NCBI RefSeq assembly: GCF_035046505.1
Contig: NC_089830.1
Coordinates: 5,942,315 to 6,006,314, forward strand
Source of the DNA: Tiliqua scincoides
Lineage: Eukaryota > Chordata > Lepidosauria > Squamata > Scincidae
Length of the DNA: 64,000 bases
Direction: 5' to 3'
The notes beneath the pieces are model-generated. The model worked only from the letters and a program-made list of their open reading frames with translations. It did no database searches and was not told the DNA's origin. Positions 54,489-64,000 of this stretch are shown piece after piece. The translations under genes and the position numbers were made by a program. How positions within the stretch are numbered: the first letter of the stretch is position 1; each line of letters opens with the position of its first letter.

Positions 54489-56030
54489 CCACCACAGTCC
54501 TCTCCTGCTTTGCCCCCCCATCCGTTTCCCATCAGTCGCCCTCACAAGTGGGCCTCCAAATCACCGCTCTGCTCCAGCCATACGTTTTTCTGGTGGCGGT
54601 GTGGAAACGGACACCTCGTGGCTGTTGCGGTGGTGACCATCTGAGAGCTGTTCCATTGCCTCCCATCCTGCCACCTGCTTGTTTCATAAGAGTGGCTGAT
54701 TTCCATTCATTTCAAAAGGTCACACAAAGAAAAAGAATAACAGGCACCATTACAGATCCAGATGACTCCAGGGAACGTCGTCCAGACCAGAGCAGCAGCA
54801 TCTCTTATACGCAATCTCTTCCGTCCCATCCCTCTGCTCTGGTCACAGAGTGATTCATTGTTTGCCGGGTTCTGTGATCTCCGCTTGCCATGGCCATGTG
54901 GCTTTGTGGTGTTTGCCTCTTCCAACATCTCGCCTCTTCACAGGTTCTCCTCTCCCCAGCCAGAGCAGCGAGCTCAAGCCACCCTCCAGTGGTTTTTCTG
55001 TGACTTTCTCAGCACAGCCAAGGTATGTCTGCGACATGATTTTCTTTAGAGGCGCATGAGTGTGTTCTTTGAGCTACAGTTTGTGGTTGAGAGAAAGGAA
55101 TCTCTTCAAAATGTTGCCAGTTTGGACGGTGCAAAGTGCCTGAGTGTAGAGAAAGAAAAATTGAAGCATGCACATAGAGGGTCGCATCTGATAATTACAT
55201 GCAACTAGGATGCTCCAGCCCACCACAGGACTTTGCGTATGATAAGGATTTTCTGTGAAAGCAGTGTACATTGGTTCCTCATTTGTTGTAGGAGATTCAG
55301 ATGTCTCTCTTCAGGACATTCTTAGGGATCCAGGGCTGGCCTGAGACCTTCCAGGACCTGAAGTGGCATGCCAAGTGCCGCCTCCCCTCTACACAGCAAC
55401 TTGCTGCCCCAAAGGCCAGCCCCAGGGCCTACGAGAGGAAATCTATCAGGCGGTAGAAAGTTTCTTCTGGGTCCCTTCCCAAAGGGGGGGGCAATGGGAG
55501 CAGGCAGACCAGGGGGGTCAAAATAGGGCAGGGGGAGGGTGCTGACAGTCACAATAGTCTTTGGAGCCCAGGTCTACTAGGCTTCTTGATGCAGAGCCCG
55601 TGTGGCATTGGCAGCTAGATACAGTAATATGGAAAACCAAACACACTCCTAAGTTTCTCTAAAATCTTTGAAATGTAGAAAATCCATTGCAGAAAATTAG
55701 CATCATTGTATTTAGGCTCACACTCAAATGGACCAAAATGAACTTCTGCAGCAGCTGTAGCTCCACAGCTTGGTCCCTGAGCTTCTATACACTCCTTCTT
55801 GGTTATAGGATCCATAAGTCAAAGAGCATTCCTGGACCTGGTGTGCAGGGCTTGCAGCAGCAGTTAACACTGCATGCACGTGGTTGTGCCCTGGCGTCAT
55901 GCGCAGGCAGTGAGTTCAGGTGAGATAGGAAAATGACAGATCCCAGGAACTTTCTGGGGCCTCCTTTGGCTCCTGGGCCCACTTTCTGACACTGGGCCTG
56001 GGTACAAATTGCCCCCCTTTCCTAGACCCT
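54489..56030. other. No gene recognised
   Basis: Open frames across 54,209-54,853 cross the end of the hAT element and have no family similarity. A GGGCTAGAGC-related piece lies near 55,325-55,400. The rest appears unique. Confidence 0.35.
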
Positions 56031-56274
56031 GGTCAGCCCCTCTGGTGGCCCTCTATCCACCACCTCCACTACTCCTCCACCTGGGATCTGAAAAAGAAGA
56101 GGGTGCATATCTGATACAACAGCCCACATTCTCCTCTCCTTCACTCTTCTGCTTCCTCTCTGCTTTCCTGCTTCCCTTCCAAATCCAGGCAAGAAGAGGA
56201 ATGGCAGAGGTGGGTGGCAGGCTGGATGAGAGGGGAATATGATAAAGACTTCCGAAATTACACATGGCAGAAAG

Positions 56275-56489
56275 CAGCTGTTTTCAACCAGTGCGCCGTG
56301 GCATATTAGTGTGCCACAAACGGTCCACAGGTGTGCTGTAGGAATTTGGGGGAGGGGCCATTGGGGGACGTGAGCCCCCCCCCCATCAACAGTACAGCAT
56401 GCTTTGTCAATTGTAAAAAAAAACCAATGGTGTGTCCTGAAAATTTTAGTCAGTGCGCCATATGAGTTGAAAAAGGCTGAACATCACTG
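56275..56489. mobile_element. Short hAT MITE, 'TTTTCAACC' family
   Basis: Starts CAGCTGTTTTCAACCAGTGCG and ends AAAAAGGCTGAACATCACTG. Flanks GCAGAAAG and GCATAGAG agree at six of eight bases. Interior words GTGTGCCACAAACGGTCCACAGG and GTCAATTGTAAAAAAAAACC match the other copies. Confidence 0.75.
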
Positions 56490-56539
56490 GCATAGAGAAA
56501 GCAGGTAGATACTTTTTCTTCCTCTCTGAGGATGGTACC

Positions 56540-56735
56540 AAAACTCAGGATAAATCTCATGGGTAGTAGATTCAAGTCAGACAAAGACAGGACCTTCACA
56601 CAGCACAGTGAATTCCACAAATTCACTGTTAACACAATAGGGCAATGACTGCTGGCTTGGATGACTTTAAAAGGGGGTTAGACAAATTCATGGAGAAGGA
56701 TGGATCTAGTGGCTATTAGTCATGGTAGCCACACA
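56540..56735 (+). mobile_element. CR1-type LINE fragment
   Basis: GACCTTCACACAGCACAGTG, AATTCACTGTTAACACAATAG, GGATGACTTTAAAAGGGGGTTAGACAAATTCATGGAG and GTGGCTATTAGTCATGGTAGCC are sense-strand CR1 3' wording. Confidence 0.75.
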
Positions 56736-56825
56736 TTGTCACAAAGGTTGAAGCTACATAGACCAAGATCCATCCAAAACTTTGAACTTATGCCTGCACT
56801 AAACTCTGCACTTAAAAACATACAG

Positions 56826-57045
56826 CAGTGATTTTCAACCAAGGTACTGTGGCACACTGATGTGCTGTGAATGGTCTGCAGGTGTGCTGTAGGACTTTGA
56901 GGGAGGGTCATTTATTAATAGGACTATTGGAGGATATGAGCCCACTGAGCATACCTTGTCAATTGTAAAAAAAAAGAATGGTGTGCCTTGACAATTTTGG
57001 AATCTTGTCAGTGTGCTATGAGATGAAAAAGGTTGAAAAGCACTG
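56826..57045. mobile_element. Short hAT MITE, 'TTTTCAACC' family
   Basis: Starts CAGTGATTTTCAACCAAGG, ends AAAGGTTGAAAAGCACTG. Same interior as its neighbours. No target duplication recognised. Confidence 0.75.
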
Positions 57046-57599
57046 CCTTAGTGAGCCACATTGTTGCTGTGCAAAATCACCCATACATACAGCAATGTAT
57101 TAATTGCTGTGCAGCTTCCATGTTTCAACCTTCCTCTGCCCTACTCCCTTGGACACAATCAACACAGAAGGGAGAGGGTGACCCTTCAGCTTGGCAGTAG
57201 CAAGAGCAAAAGCAGCAGAAACAAGAGCATGATGGGACGGAAGGCCCCAAACCTTGGGGCAGAGTTTCTAGCTCCTTGTAAATCTAGCCTGATAGCACTG
57301 CAAGCTTTACTAGATTTCCCCAAAGGGCTTCTAAGGCTGTTCCAGTTTACGAAATTTACAAAAACAGGAAGCCTAATAGAAACTACTTCCCCTTTAGAAA
57401 GATAACACCTTGAGAGCTTTCTTTTTACTCTTATTACATCACTGTTTTTGTGTTTCTGCTCGCCATTCTACATGTGGAGTGCACAGCAAATCAATACAAA
57501 TCAACATGCATTTGTGCAACCTACATACACACATGCACTGAACTTCCAGTGTTACTGCACAGAATCAAAATAGAGTTTGACTGTATTTAGACCATAGAC

Positions 57600-57810
57600 C
57601 AGTCATTTTCAACCACTGTGCCGCGGATGGTCTGCAGGTGTGCCACGGAAATTTGGGGGAAGGATCATTTGTTAGGAGGGCCACTTAGGGGTGTGAGCCC
57701 CTGCTTTCAGTGTGGTGTGCCTCGTCAGTTGTCAAAAAACTGATGGTGTGCCTTGACAATTTTAGTGCCTTGTCAGTGTGCCATGAGCTGAAAAAAGTTG
57801 AAAATCACTG
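57600..57810. mobile_element. Short hAT MITE with exact 8-bp duplication, nested in a relative
   Basis: Starts CAGTCATTTTCAACCACTG and ends AAAAGTTGAAAATCACTG. CCATAGAC lies on both sides (57,592-57,599 and 57,811-57,818). The DNA that follows, GAAGACCGTAGAGGTCAGTGTGCTATGAG...GAAAATGGTTGGGC, is the right part of the long subfamily seen at 45,700-45,766, so this copy landed in an older relative. Confidence 0.9.
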
Positions 57811-58231
57811 CCATAGACCATAGAGAAGACCGTAGAGGTCAGTGTGCTATGAGAAGAAAAACATTGAAAATGGTTGGGCTATAGTATCAGAGACTCTCCT
57901 TCCCTTCAGACTTTTTCTTCGGCTCTGTTCCTATCTTCCTTTCTGAATCCAAGAACTGGGGGGAAGAAGCAATGGAGGCAGGACAGCAGAGGCGGCTTCT
58001 CTGTCAGTCCATTGCCTGAGGCAAGTGCTTCACTATGGGAACATAAAAAATGGATGCAGGTGGGGCAGCTGAGTGGTTTTATAATAAATTCTGGCTTTGA
58101 CATGGGATAATATTTGTACTCATTTTGGTCTAATTTCCCCCTACTTGCAAATCTTTTGCAGTCTCACCACATAGACTTCCAAGGAAGACAACTCTCTTCT
58201 GAAGAAAGCTTGCTACTCTGAGTTGGCAGAA

Positions 58232-59329
58232 ATGGAGATATGCAAGAGGAACGAAACCCTTAATGCCTCCAGCTGCGGCTCTGGGGCCATGATCTTAGAA
58301 TGTTACATAGTCCTCAGTTCTCCATATCAGAAGACCTTCATTGCAGCGCTGTGTGGCCTTGTTGGAAGCCTTTGTGTCTTGGAGAACTTCTTGGTGTTGT
58401 ACCTCATTTTTTCTTCCCCCAGGATCCGTAGGAAACCTTCCTACCTTTTTCTCAGCAGCCTGGCCTTGGCAGATATGCTAGCCAGCATGATATTTACTTG
58501 CAGCTTTGTGGAGTTCCACGCTTTTCAGAGGATAAATCCCTCCAAGGATATCTTCCTGCTTAAGCTAGGAGGGGTCAACGCGTCCTTTACAGCTTCCCTC
58601 GGCAGTCTGCTGCTGATGGCGGCAGACCGGTACATCTGCATCCTCAAGCCATCAAAGTACAAGGTTCTCGTAACCAGCAGAAGAGCTCTGGTGGCCCTGG
58701 TGGTGTTGTGGGGCACCACTATCTCCATTGCTGCCTTACCTCTCCTGGGGTGGAACTGCTGCAGCCTGGGCTCTGCTTGTTCTGAGTTGTATCCCTTTGT
58801 TGACAACAAATACCTCTCCAGTTGGATTGCTTTGGTGATGGTCCTTCTGGTGTCCATCTTCTACTCCTACATGCATGTCCTTTGGAAGGCCCGCAAGCAT
58901 GCCCTGTATATGAAAAGGCACCACAGCCAAGTTGGCCAACAGAGCACAAGAATAAGAATAGACATTGCACTGGCAAAGACCTTGGTGATCGTCTTGGTGG
59001 TGCTGGTGATATGCTGGTCACCAGCCTTGGCCCTTATGACCTACAGCGTGTTTGCAGAACTGGATGAGTCTGTGAAGAAGGCATTTGCCTTCTGCTGCAC
59101 CCTCTGCCTAGTGAACTCCATGGTGAACCCCGCCATCTACGCTCTGCGGAGCAGGGAATTGTGCTCCTCTCTGAAGGATGCCTGCCCCTGCTTCAGAAGG
59201 ACACCAAGGAGCTCCGACAGCCAGCCAGAAGCGGAGAGCACTCAGAAGACCTATCCACCAGAAACCATTTGCACCGACACTGTTGTCTTGCAACATGCTG
59301 GCACAGACAGGGTGGGCTCCAGAAGGTGA
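58232..59329 (+). CDS. CNR2: Cannabinoid receptor 2
   Basis: A class A G-protein-coupled receptor (Gi/o-coupled) for endocannabinoids on immune cells. One coding exon gives 365 aa (human about 360). Seven hydrophobic segments are evident. Landmarks: N-glycosylation sites NET and NAS near residues 7-13, RKPSYLFLSSLALAD (end ICL1/TM2), the K3.28-equivalent in FLLKLGGV (about 111), DRY at 132-134, GWNCC in ECL2 (about 173-177), CWSP in TM6 (261-264), NPAIY in TM7 (299-303) and a Ser/Thr-rich tail. The ATG at 58,232 is chosen because it opens MEICKRNETL. The acceptor CTTTTGCAG|TCTCACC at 58,161/62 opens the exon 70 nt upstream, so the 5' UTR is split. The frame is intact. Confidence 0.97.
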   Translation: MEICKRNETLNASSCGSGAMILECYIVLSSPYQKTFIAALCGLVGSLCVLENFLVLYLIFSSPRIRRKPSYLFLSSLALADMLASMIFTCSFVEFHAFQRINPSKDIFLLKLGGVNASFTASLGSLLLMAADRYICILKPSKYKVLVTSRRALVALVVLWGTTISIAALPLLGWNCCSLGSACSELYPFVDNKYLSSWIALVMVLLVSIFYSYMHVLWKARKHALYMKRHHSQVGQQSTRIRIDIALAKTLVIVLVVLVICWSPALALMTYSVFAELDESVKKAFAFCCTLCLVNSMVNPAIYALRSRELCSSLKDACPCFRRTPRSSDSQPEAESTQKTYPPETICTDTVVLQHAGTDRVGSRR

Positions 59330-59482
59330 CAAAAACACACACCAAGAAATGGATGTTTTCTTTCTGCCGGAGGGAGCTGTAATGCTTGTTTTTTGTAGGC
59401 TAAATTTGTTCTTTAGAGATCTGGAAAAGTGGTGATTCCCCAACACGTCAGCCTTGGTGATTCCCCAACACGTCAGCCAGCC

Positions 59483-59824
59483 AGTGTTCTTCAACCTGTG
59501 GGTTGTGATCCCACTGGGGCGGGGGGGGGGTCACTGCTACCTTTCAAAGCCTGTGCAAAGGAAAGCTTGGATCTGATCCAATCATGGGACTGCCTTATTG
59601 AAACTGAGTTCTTGATATAATCCTGCACAGCCTCTTTCTCGCTCTCTTGCCCTGCAGCTGCTAAGGCCTGCCGTGTTCAGGCTGCAACATCACAGGGTTG
59701 TTGTGGGGCAGGGATGGGCAGATTGTGTCCCAGAAGGGGGGCAGGATTGGCAGTGTGTCCCCAGCCTCATACTTTATTTCCTTATTTGGGGGGATCATGG
59801 CACAAAAAAGGTTGAAGACCACTG
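59483..59824. mobile_element. hAT MITE downstream of CNR2
   Basis: Left end CAGTGTTCTTCAACCTGTGGGTTGTGATCCC; right end GGGGGGATCATGGCACAAAAAAGGTTGAAGACCACTG. Mirror-image termini of the CTTCAACC type. The flanks do not give a clear duplication. CNR2 polyA signals are not obvious before it, so it may lie in the 3' UTR. Confidence 0.7.
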
Positions 59825-59829
59825 AGCTA

Positions 59830-60827
59830 GAACAGACAAAGAGGATGCAGGACTCAGAGGAGCAACTTAAAAGTAGAGGTTCTTAAATCTTCTGTGCCTC
59901 ACGCACAGGAGAAATTCAAACTGCTGTTGTTATTATGTGCTCTCCACCTGAAACTGCACTGAACATATATGGCAAAAAGTGGAACTTTGAAACAAACATT
60001 AAATTCCAATTGCAGGGGAAAATATGCACTGCAAATACTTGCCTATAAGTCAATCCCACAGATAAGTCGAGGGCAGGTTTTGAGCCAACAATCATGGAAT
60101 TTTCTATGACCCTTGGATAAGTCGGGGGTTAAACTTAGGGGGTATCTGACTATAGTTTTGTCTGATTTTACTCAAGGCCAGATCCTGAAGAATAACCTAC
60201 CACTAATTGTTACCTAAGAACTATAGTCTCTAATTTATTAAAAACACCGTAAAAGATCATAAGATACATTTTTATTCTTTTTAAATTCTGGTCTTCACCA
60301 CCTTTTTGTAAGCGCTATCAGAGTAAGTGCACTGTAAACAACATACCAGTAAAACAGTGGTTCCCAACCTGGTATTCATGTACTCCCAGGGACACTCAAC
60401 AGGACCTTTAGGGGTACTTGAAAAAGAATGGAATAATGGTAGAAAAAGGCAGGTCATGCTCCAGAATGCCTTGCAAGACTGGAGTGCCTTGCAAGGACCA
60501 GCAAGGCAGGAAGGGAGGTAGCTAGGTGGCTGCGAAAGCCCCACCAATAGCTAGTTTTTTGGTCATCAATTCATCTATGAACCAGTGACTGAAAACCAGC
60601 ACAGTAAAAAAGCTGAAACATAATATAGAAAGTGATCAATCACCCAGAATTTCTCAGCACACTTCTGGTGCAAAACAGTGCAAAGGCAGAGTCTTCTGTT
60701 CTTCAAACAGATAAAAAGAGAAAACACTGTGATAAATACATGAAGTCTGGGCTTTCATACAGAGGAGATGAGGGCTTGTATTATTAATTACAAACATCTT
60801 GCTAATATGAAGGGTACAATTTATGGA
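59830..60827. other. CNR2 3' flank, no gene recognised
   Basis: Contains a GCCTATAAGTCAATCCCACAGATAAGTCGAGGGCAGG-type MITE scrap (60,040-60,145) and a CAGTGGTTCCCAACCTGGT hAT start at about 60,355 without a clear right end. Confidence 0.45.
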
Positions 60828-62510
60828 ACATAAGAACAGCCCCACTGGATCAGGCCATAGGCCCATCTAGTCCAGCTTCCTGTATCTCACAGCGGCCCAC
60901 CAAATGCCCCAGGGAGCACACCTGATAACAAGAGACCTGCATCCTGGTGCCCTCCCTTGCATTGGCATTCTGACATAGCCCATTTCTAAAATCAGGAGGT
61001 TGCACATACACATCATGGCTTGTAACCCGTAATGGATTTTTCCTCCAGAAACTTGTCCAATCCCCTTTTAAAGGCATCCAGGCCAGATACCGTCACCACA
61101 TCTTGCAGCAAGGAGTTCTACAAATTGACCACGCGCTGAGTAAAGAAATATTTTCTTTTGTCTGTCCTAACCCGCCCAACACTCAATTTTAGTGGATGTC
61201 CCCTGGTTCTGGTATTATGTGAGAGTGTAAAGAGCATCTCCCTATCCACTCTGTCCATCCCCTGCATAATTTTGTATGTCTCAATCATGTCCCCCCTCAG
61301 GCGTGTCTTTTCTAGGCTGAAGAGGCCCAAACGCGCCGTAGCCTTTTGTATTGGAATCGCAGAAGATCTGGCAAGGAGGTAGATGTGGTGTCAGCAGTGG
61401 CCCCTTTAAGGGTAAGGCCTGGGCATCCAGCAGAGTGTGCTGCACAGCTGCAGCCACTTGAAGGCAATAGGGCCCTCAGGGATATAAGGAGCACCTGAGG
61501 CAGGAAGGGTTTGTGGAGGAGACTGACTGAGTTGGCTTCTTGACTTTGGAATCTGACCTCGGATTGTGACTTGGCTTATTGACTGTGGACTTTGCCCTGG
61601 ATATTCTGACTGACTGTGTGACTAAAGGACTGCTGGAACAGACTGCTTGACACACTGGAGTTTGGTGTGTGGCTGCTGTGCCCCAGACCTGCTGAGGATC
61701 AAGGGTCTGCTGTAGTGGGGGGGGGGGGAGGCTGCTGGCAGGAGAGAGGACCTCTGCAGGTTGAACAGGCGAGCTGCCCTGGAGGTGGGGTCCAGCAGGA
61801 CTGCAGGGCAGAACCAGGGTCATTTGTTGGGGGAAAGAAGGGGAGCTAATTTGCTTAAAGTGGGCATAATTCTCCAGGCAGAGCTTGGATTGGGATTTGG
61901 CAGAACTCCTCATAAGGAAGGTGCCCCAGCCCAGCAATCATCTTAGTTGCCCTCTTTTGCACCTTTTCCATTTCCACTATATCCTTTTTGAGATGTGGCG
62001 ACCAGAACTGGACACAATACTCTAGGTGTGGCCTTACCATTGATTTGTACAATGGCATTATAATATTAGCCGTTTTGTTCTCAATACCTTTTCTAATGAT
62101 CCCAAGCATAGAATTGGCCTTCTTCACTGCCGCCTCACGTTGGGTCAACACTTTCATCAACTTGTCCACCCCCCACCCCAAGATCTTTCTCCTGATCTGT
62201 CACAGACAGTTCAGAACCCATTAGCCTATATGTGAAGTTTTGATTTTTTGCCCCAATGTGCATTACTTTACACTTACTGACATTGAAACACATCTGCCAT
62301 TTTGCTGCCCATTCTGCCTGTTTGGAGAGTTCCTTCTGGAGCTCCTCACAATCACTTCTGGACTTCACCACTCTGAAAAGTTTGGTGTCATCTGCAAACT
62401 TAGCCACTTCACTGTTCACCCCTGTCTCCAGGTCATTTATGAAGAGGTTGAAGAGCACCAGTCCCAGGAATGATCCTTGGGGCACATCACTTGTCACCTC
62501 TCTCCACTGT
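60828..62510 (-). mobile_element. CR1 LINE, reverse transcriptase C-terminal half and 3' UTR, split by an LTR-like insertion
   Basis: Read from the right on the minus strand: VTSDVPQGSFLGLVLFNLFINDLE (62,510-62,430), the catalytic FADDTK block, CEELQKELSKQAEWAAKWQM, then ANIIMPLYKSMVRPHLEYCVQFW and KVQKRATKMIAGLGHLPYEE up to about 61,907. After the insertion comes LGLFSLEKTRLRGDMIETYKIM and HNTRTRGHPLKLSVGRVRTD (61,330-61,140), and the 3' end GGGCTGTTCTTATGTTCC at 60,828. 5'-truncated, and the frame is broken only lightly apart from the insertion. Confidence 0.92.
61347..61902 (+). mobile_element. LTR-like repeat, solo copy 2 (fossil) inside CR1
   Basis: Same element as 52,700-53,274 in the opposite orientation: TGTATTGGAATCGCAG at the left, GGGATATAAGGAGCACC as TATA-like box, CCAGGCAGAGCTTGG near the right, and GGCA at the end. 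It interrupts CR1 between its YEE and LGLFSLEK codons, so it is younger than that CR1 copy. No clear target duplication was found. Family uncertain. Confidence 0.5.
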
Positions 62511-63556
62511 GAAAATGGAAACGGGCTGCCAAGGGATATGCAAGTGAAAAAGGTTGGCAACTGTTACAGGAGAACCATGAATCAAATCCACCTTTAAGGT
62601 GTCTGGTGTGTTAAGCCAGAAGCTCTGCATACAACATACAACCCATAACACATAACTGGGAGTGTGCAATTCAATTCACAGCAGAGAGATGCAGCTGCAT
62701 ATATTTGCAACCCTTTTTACTCAGAAGTAGACCCACTGCTTTCCATGGGTGCTATTCTTAAGTAAGGGTGCATTGAATTGTAGCCTGCTTCAGATGGAAA
62801 GGAGGATTCCCATCCTAGTGTTTCAAAAAACAGACCTGCTTTGCAAGCATTTGCAAAGCAGAACCAGGCTGCAGCAGAAGGAAGGAGAATAAAAGGTTAA
62901 CCAATTGCTTCTAAGGAGTTGTGCCTGCCTGAGGCTTGAGAAACTTTTCAGAGCTGAAAGGCTTTGCCCTCTGATTGACCCAGAGATAAGGCAAAGTGAT
63001 AATTTGAGCTTGATTACGTGGCAAAAATTTCACATACTATAGGCGAGTATCTACGGTGTATCAGGGGAACATTTTTTAATTAATTCTGGGAGCACCTCAT
63101 GGACTGCTTTCATGAACCCTCTAGGGCGGCAGGCCCCACACATTAAGAACCCCTGACTTGTAGTAAACCACCATTTACCAGCAATGGGACAATACGGCAC
63201 CAAAAGTTTTAAAGGGCTTCACTTCCAGGTCAATCTATTCTAGCAGGTGCAACGAATCAAGCAACGACTACGAGCAACACCAGGTGGTCACCAGGGGATT
63301 CATCTCCACATCCCAGAGGGTAGTTCTGGCTCACTTTCACCCTTGGTTTCCATTCCAGCCCCTTGAATCAATTCTACTTGATTCTTGCTGCAATTGGGGG
63401 AGAAACTGCCTCTTCTTCTCTTTCCCACTAATCACTCAAGGTGGGGGGGGGGGGTTGCAATGAGTGACCTCACACATCCCCCAAAGCTTTTCCCTAAGGT
63501 CTAACTACATTTTACAAAGTTCTTATTATGCCTAGAGAACCCTCTCACTAAGGAAG
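62511..63556. other. No gene recognised
   Basis: A fold-back repeat piece (TTTTTACTCAGAAGTAGACCC) lies near 62,715-62,785. The rest is unique non-coding sequence with a G-run at 63,442-63,455. Confidence 0.4.
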
Positions 63557-63900
63557 TACAGGTTGTGCCTTGTTATCCATGGAGGTTCCATTCCGGAACC
63601 CCTCTGGTTAAAATAAAAATCAATGGATACCAAATCAGTGGAAAAATGGCTTTAAAGACCCAGTTCCAGATTTCTTGCTCCTCTACTGTCACCCAGTATA
63701 CATTTATATAGACCCTATATCATATTCAGCCAATAGATGGGGTGAATAATGGAATCTAATGGAATGAAATTATAATTATTTAACAGCAGAAAGATAGGAA
63801 ATGAGTTTTTGGTGCGTTTTTTTCTTTGTTGCAAGGCATTTAAAGGTGAACCTTGGTATCGTGGTGAGTCAAATCAGTGGATACAAAGGTTCCACTTGTA
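63557..63900. mobile_element. Tigger-like MITE with TA duplication
   Basis: Left end (TA)CAGGTTGTGCCTTGTTATCCATGG; right end GTGGATACAAAGGTTCCACTTG(TA). Mirror-image termini, TA at each outer edge and AATCAATGGATACCAAATCAGTGG-type subterminal words are as expected for pogo/Tigger MITEs. Confidence 0.7.
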
Positions 63901-64000
63901 TCCAGAAGCAGCTCACATCTTTTTCTTGAACATTAGCAATTGTCTGTGTTGCCAGCCAATGCTCTGCATATTGTTTCCCTAAGATTCAAAATGGTAACCC

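Noticed and set aside
54209-54853. 214-codon plus-strand frame
   Set aside because: Begins in the hAT right end and continues into flanking DNA; GC-rich chance frame.
58223-58231. Earlier TTG start for CNR2 adding three residues
   Set aside because: Not an ATG; vertebrate CNR2 begins at the ATG of MEICKRN at 58,232.
58525-59494. Minus-strand frames of 100-128 codons under CNR2
   Set aside because: Shadows of the CNR2 coding sequence; no start context or protein family.

Overview
This is vertebrate nuclear DNA with split genes, CpG-island promoters and a dense load of old transposons. The gene order MYOM3 > FABP10 > SRSF10 > < PNRC2, CNR2 > matches the conserved amniote block on human 1p36. 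FABP10 (liver basic fatty acid-binding protein) is known in birds, reptiles, amphibians and fish but is lost in placental mammals. CR1 LINEs, MIR-like SINEs and many short hAT and Tigger-like elements dominate the rest. Together these point to a reptile, most likely a squamate. The species cannot be named from sequence alone.

Layout. 1.3-5.0 kb holds the last four coding exons of MYOM3 (+). 10.2-13.7 kb holds a complete four-exon FABP10 (+) with a TATA box and polyA signal. 15.7-24.1 kb holds a complete six-exon SRSF10 (+) encoding 262 aa, driven from a CpG island with a cluster of TCTCGCGAGA-type motifs; its second intron is an AT-AC minor-spliceosome (U12) intron. PNRC2 (-) has its coding exon at 29.0-29.5 kb and a CpG-island promoter near 34 kb. 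From 34.4 to 58.1 kb I recognise no host gene; the stretch is nested repeats. CNR2 (+), with one coding exon at 58.2-59.3 kb, follows, and the window ends in a CR1 LINE split by an LTR-like repeat, then a Tigger-like element.

The genes are syntenic neighbours rather than a pathway: sarcomere M-band crosslinker (MYOM3), hepatic lipid/bile-acid carrier (FABP10), splicing regulator (SRSF10), decapping/NMD adaptor and nuclear-receptor coactivator (PNRC2), cannabinoid receptor (CNR2). SRSF10 and PNRC2 are convergent.

The strongest observations outside plain gene calling are: (i) the U12 intron of SRSF10 with a purine-rich candidate autoregulatory exon inside it; (ii) five TCTCGCG[A/G]GA motifs in 147 bp upstream of the SRSF10 start; (iii) two long non-autonomous hAT elements, at 41,608-43,335 and 52,452-54,480, each with an exact 8-bp target-site duplication and each carrying the same 92-bp-period tandem unit; (iv) a near-perfect 5 x 133 bp expansion inside a CR1 3' end; (v) short hAT elements nested in each other with exact 8-bp duplications. 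I found no novel multi-gene system; the unusual content is repeat architecture and splicing control.
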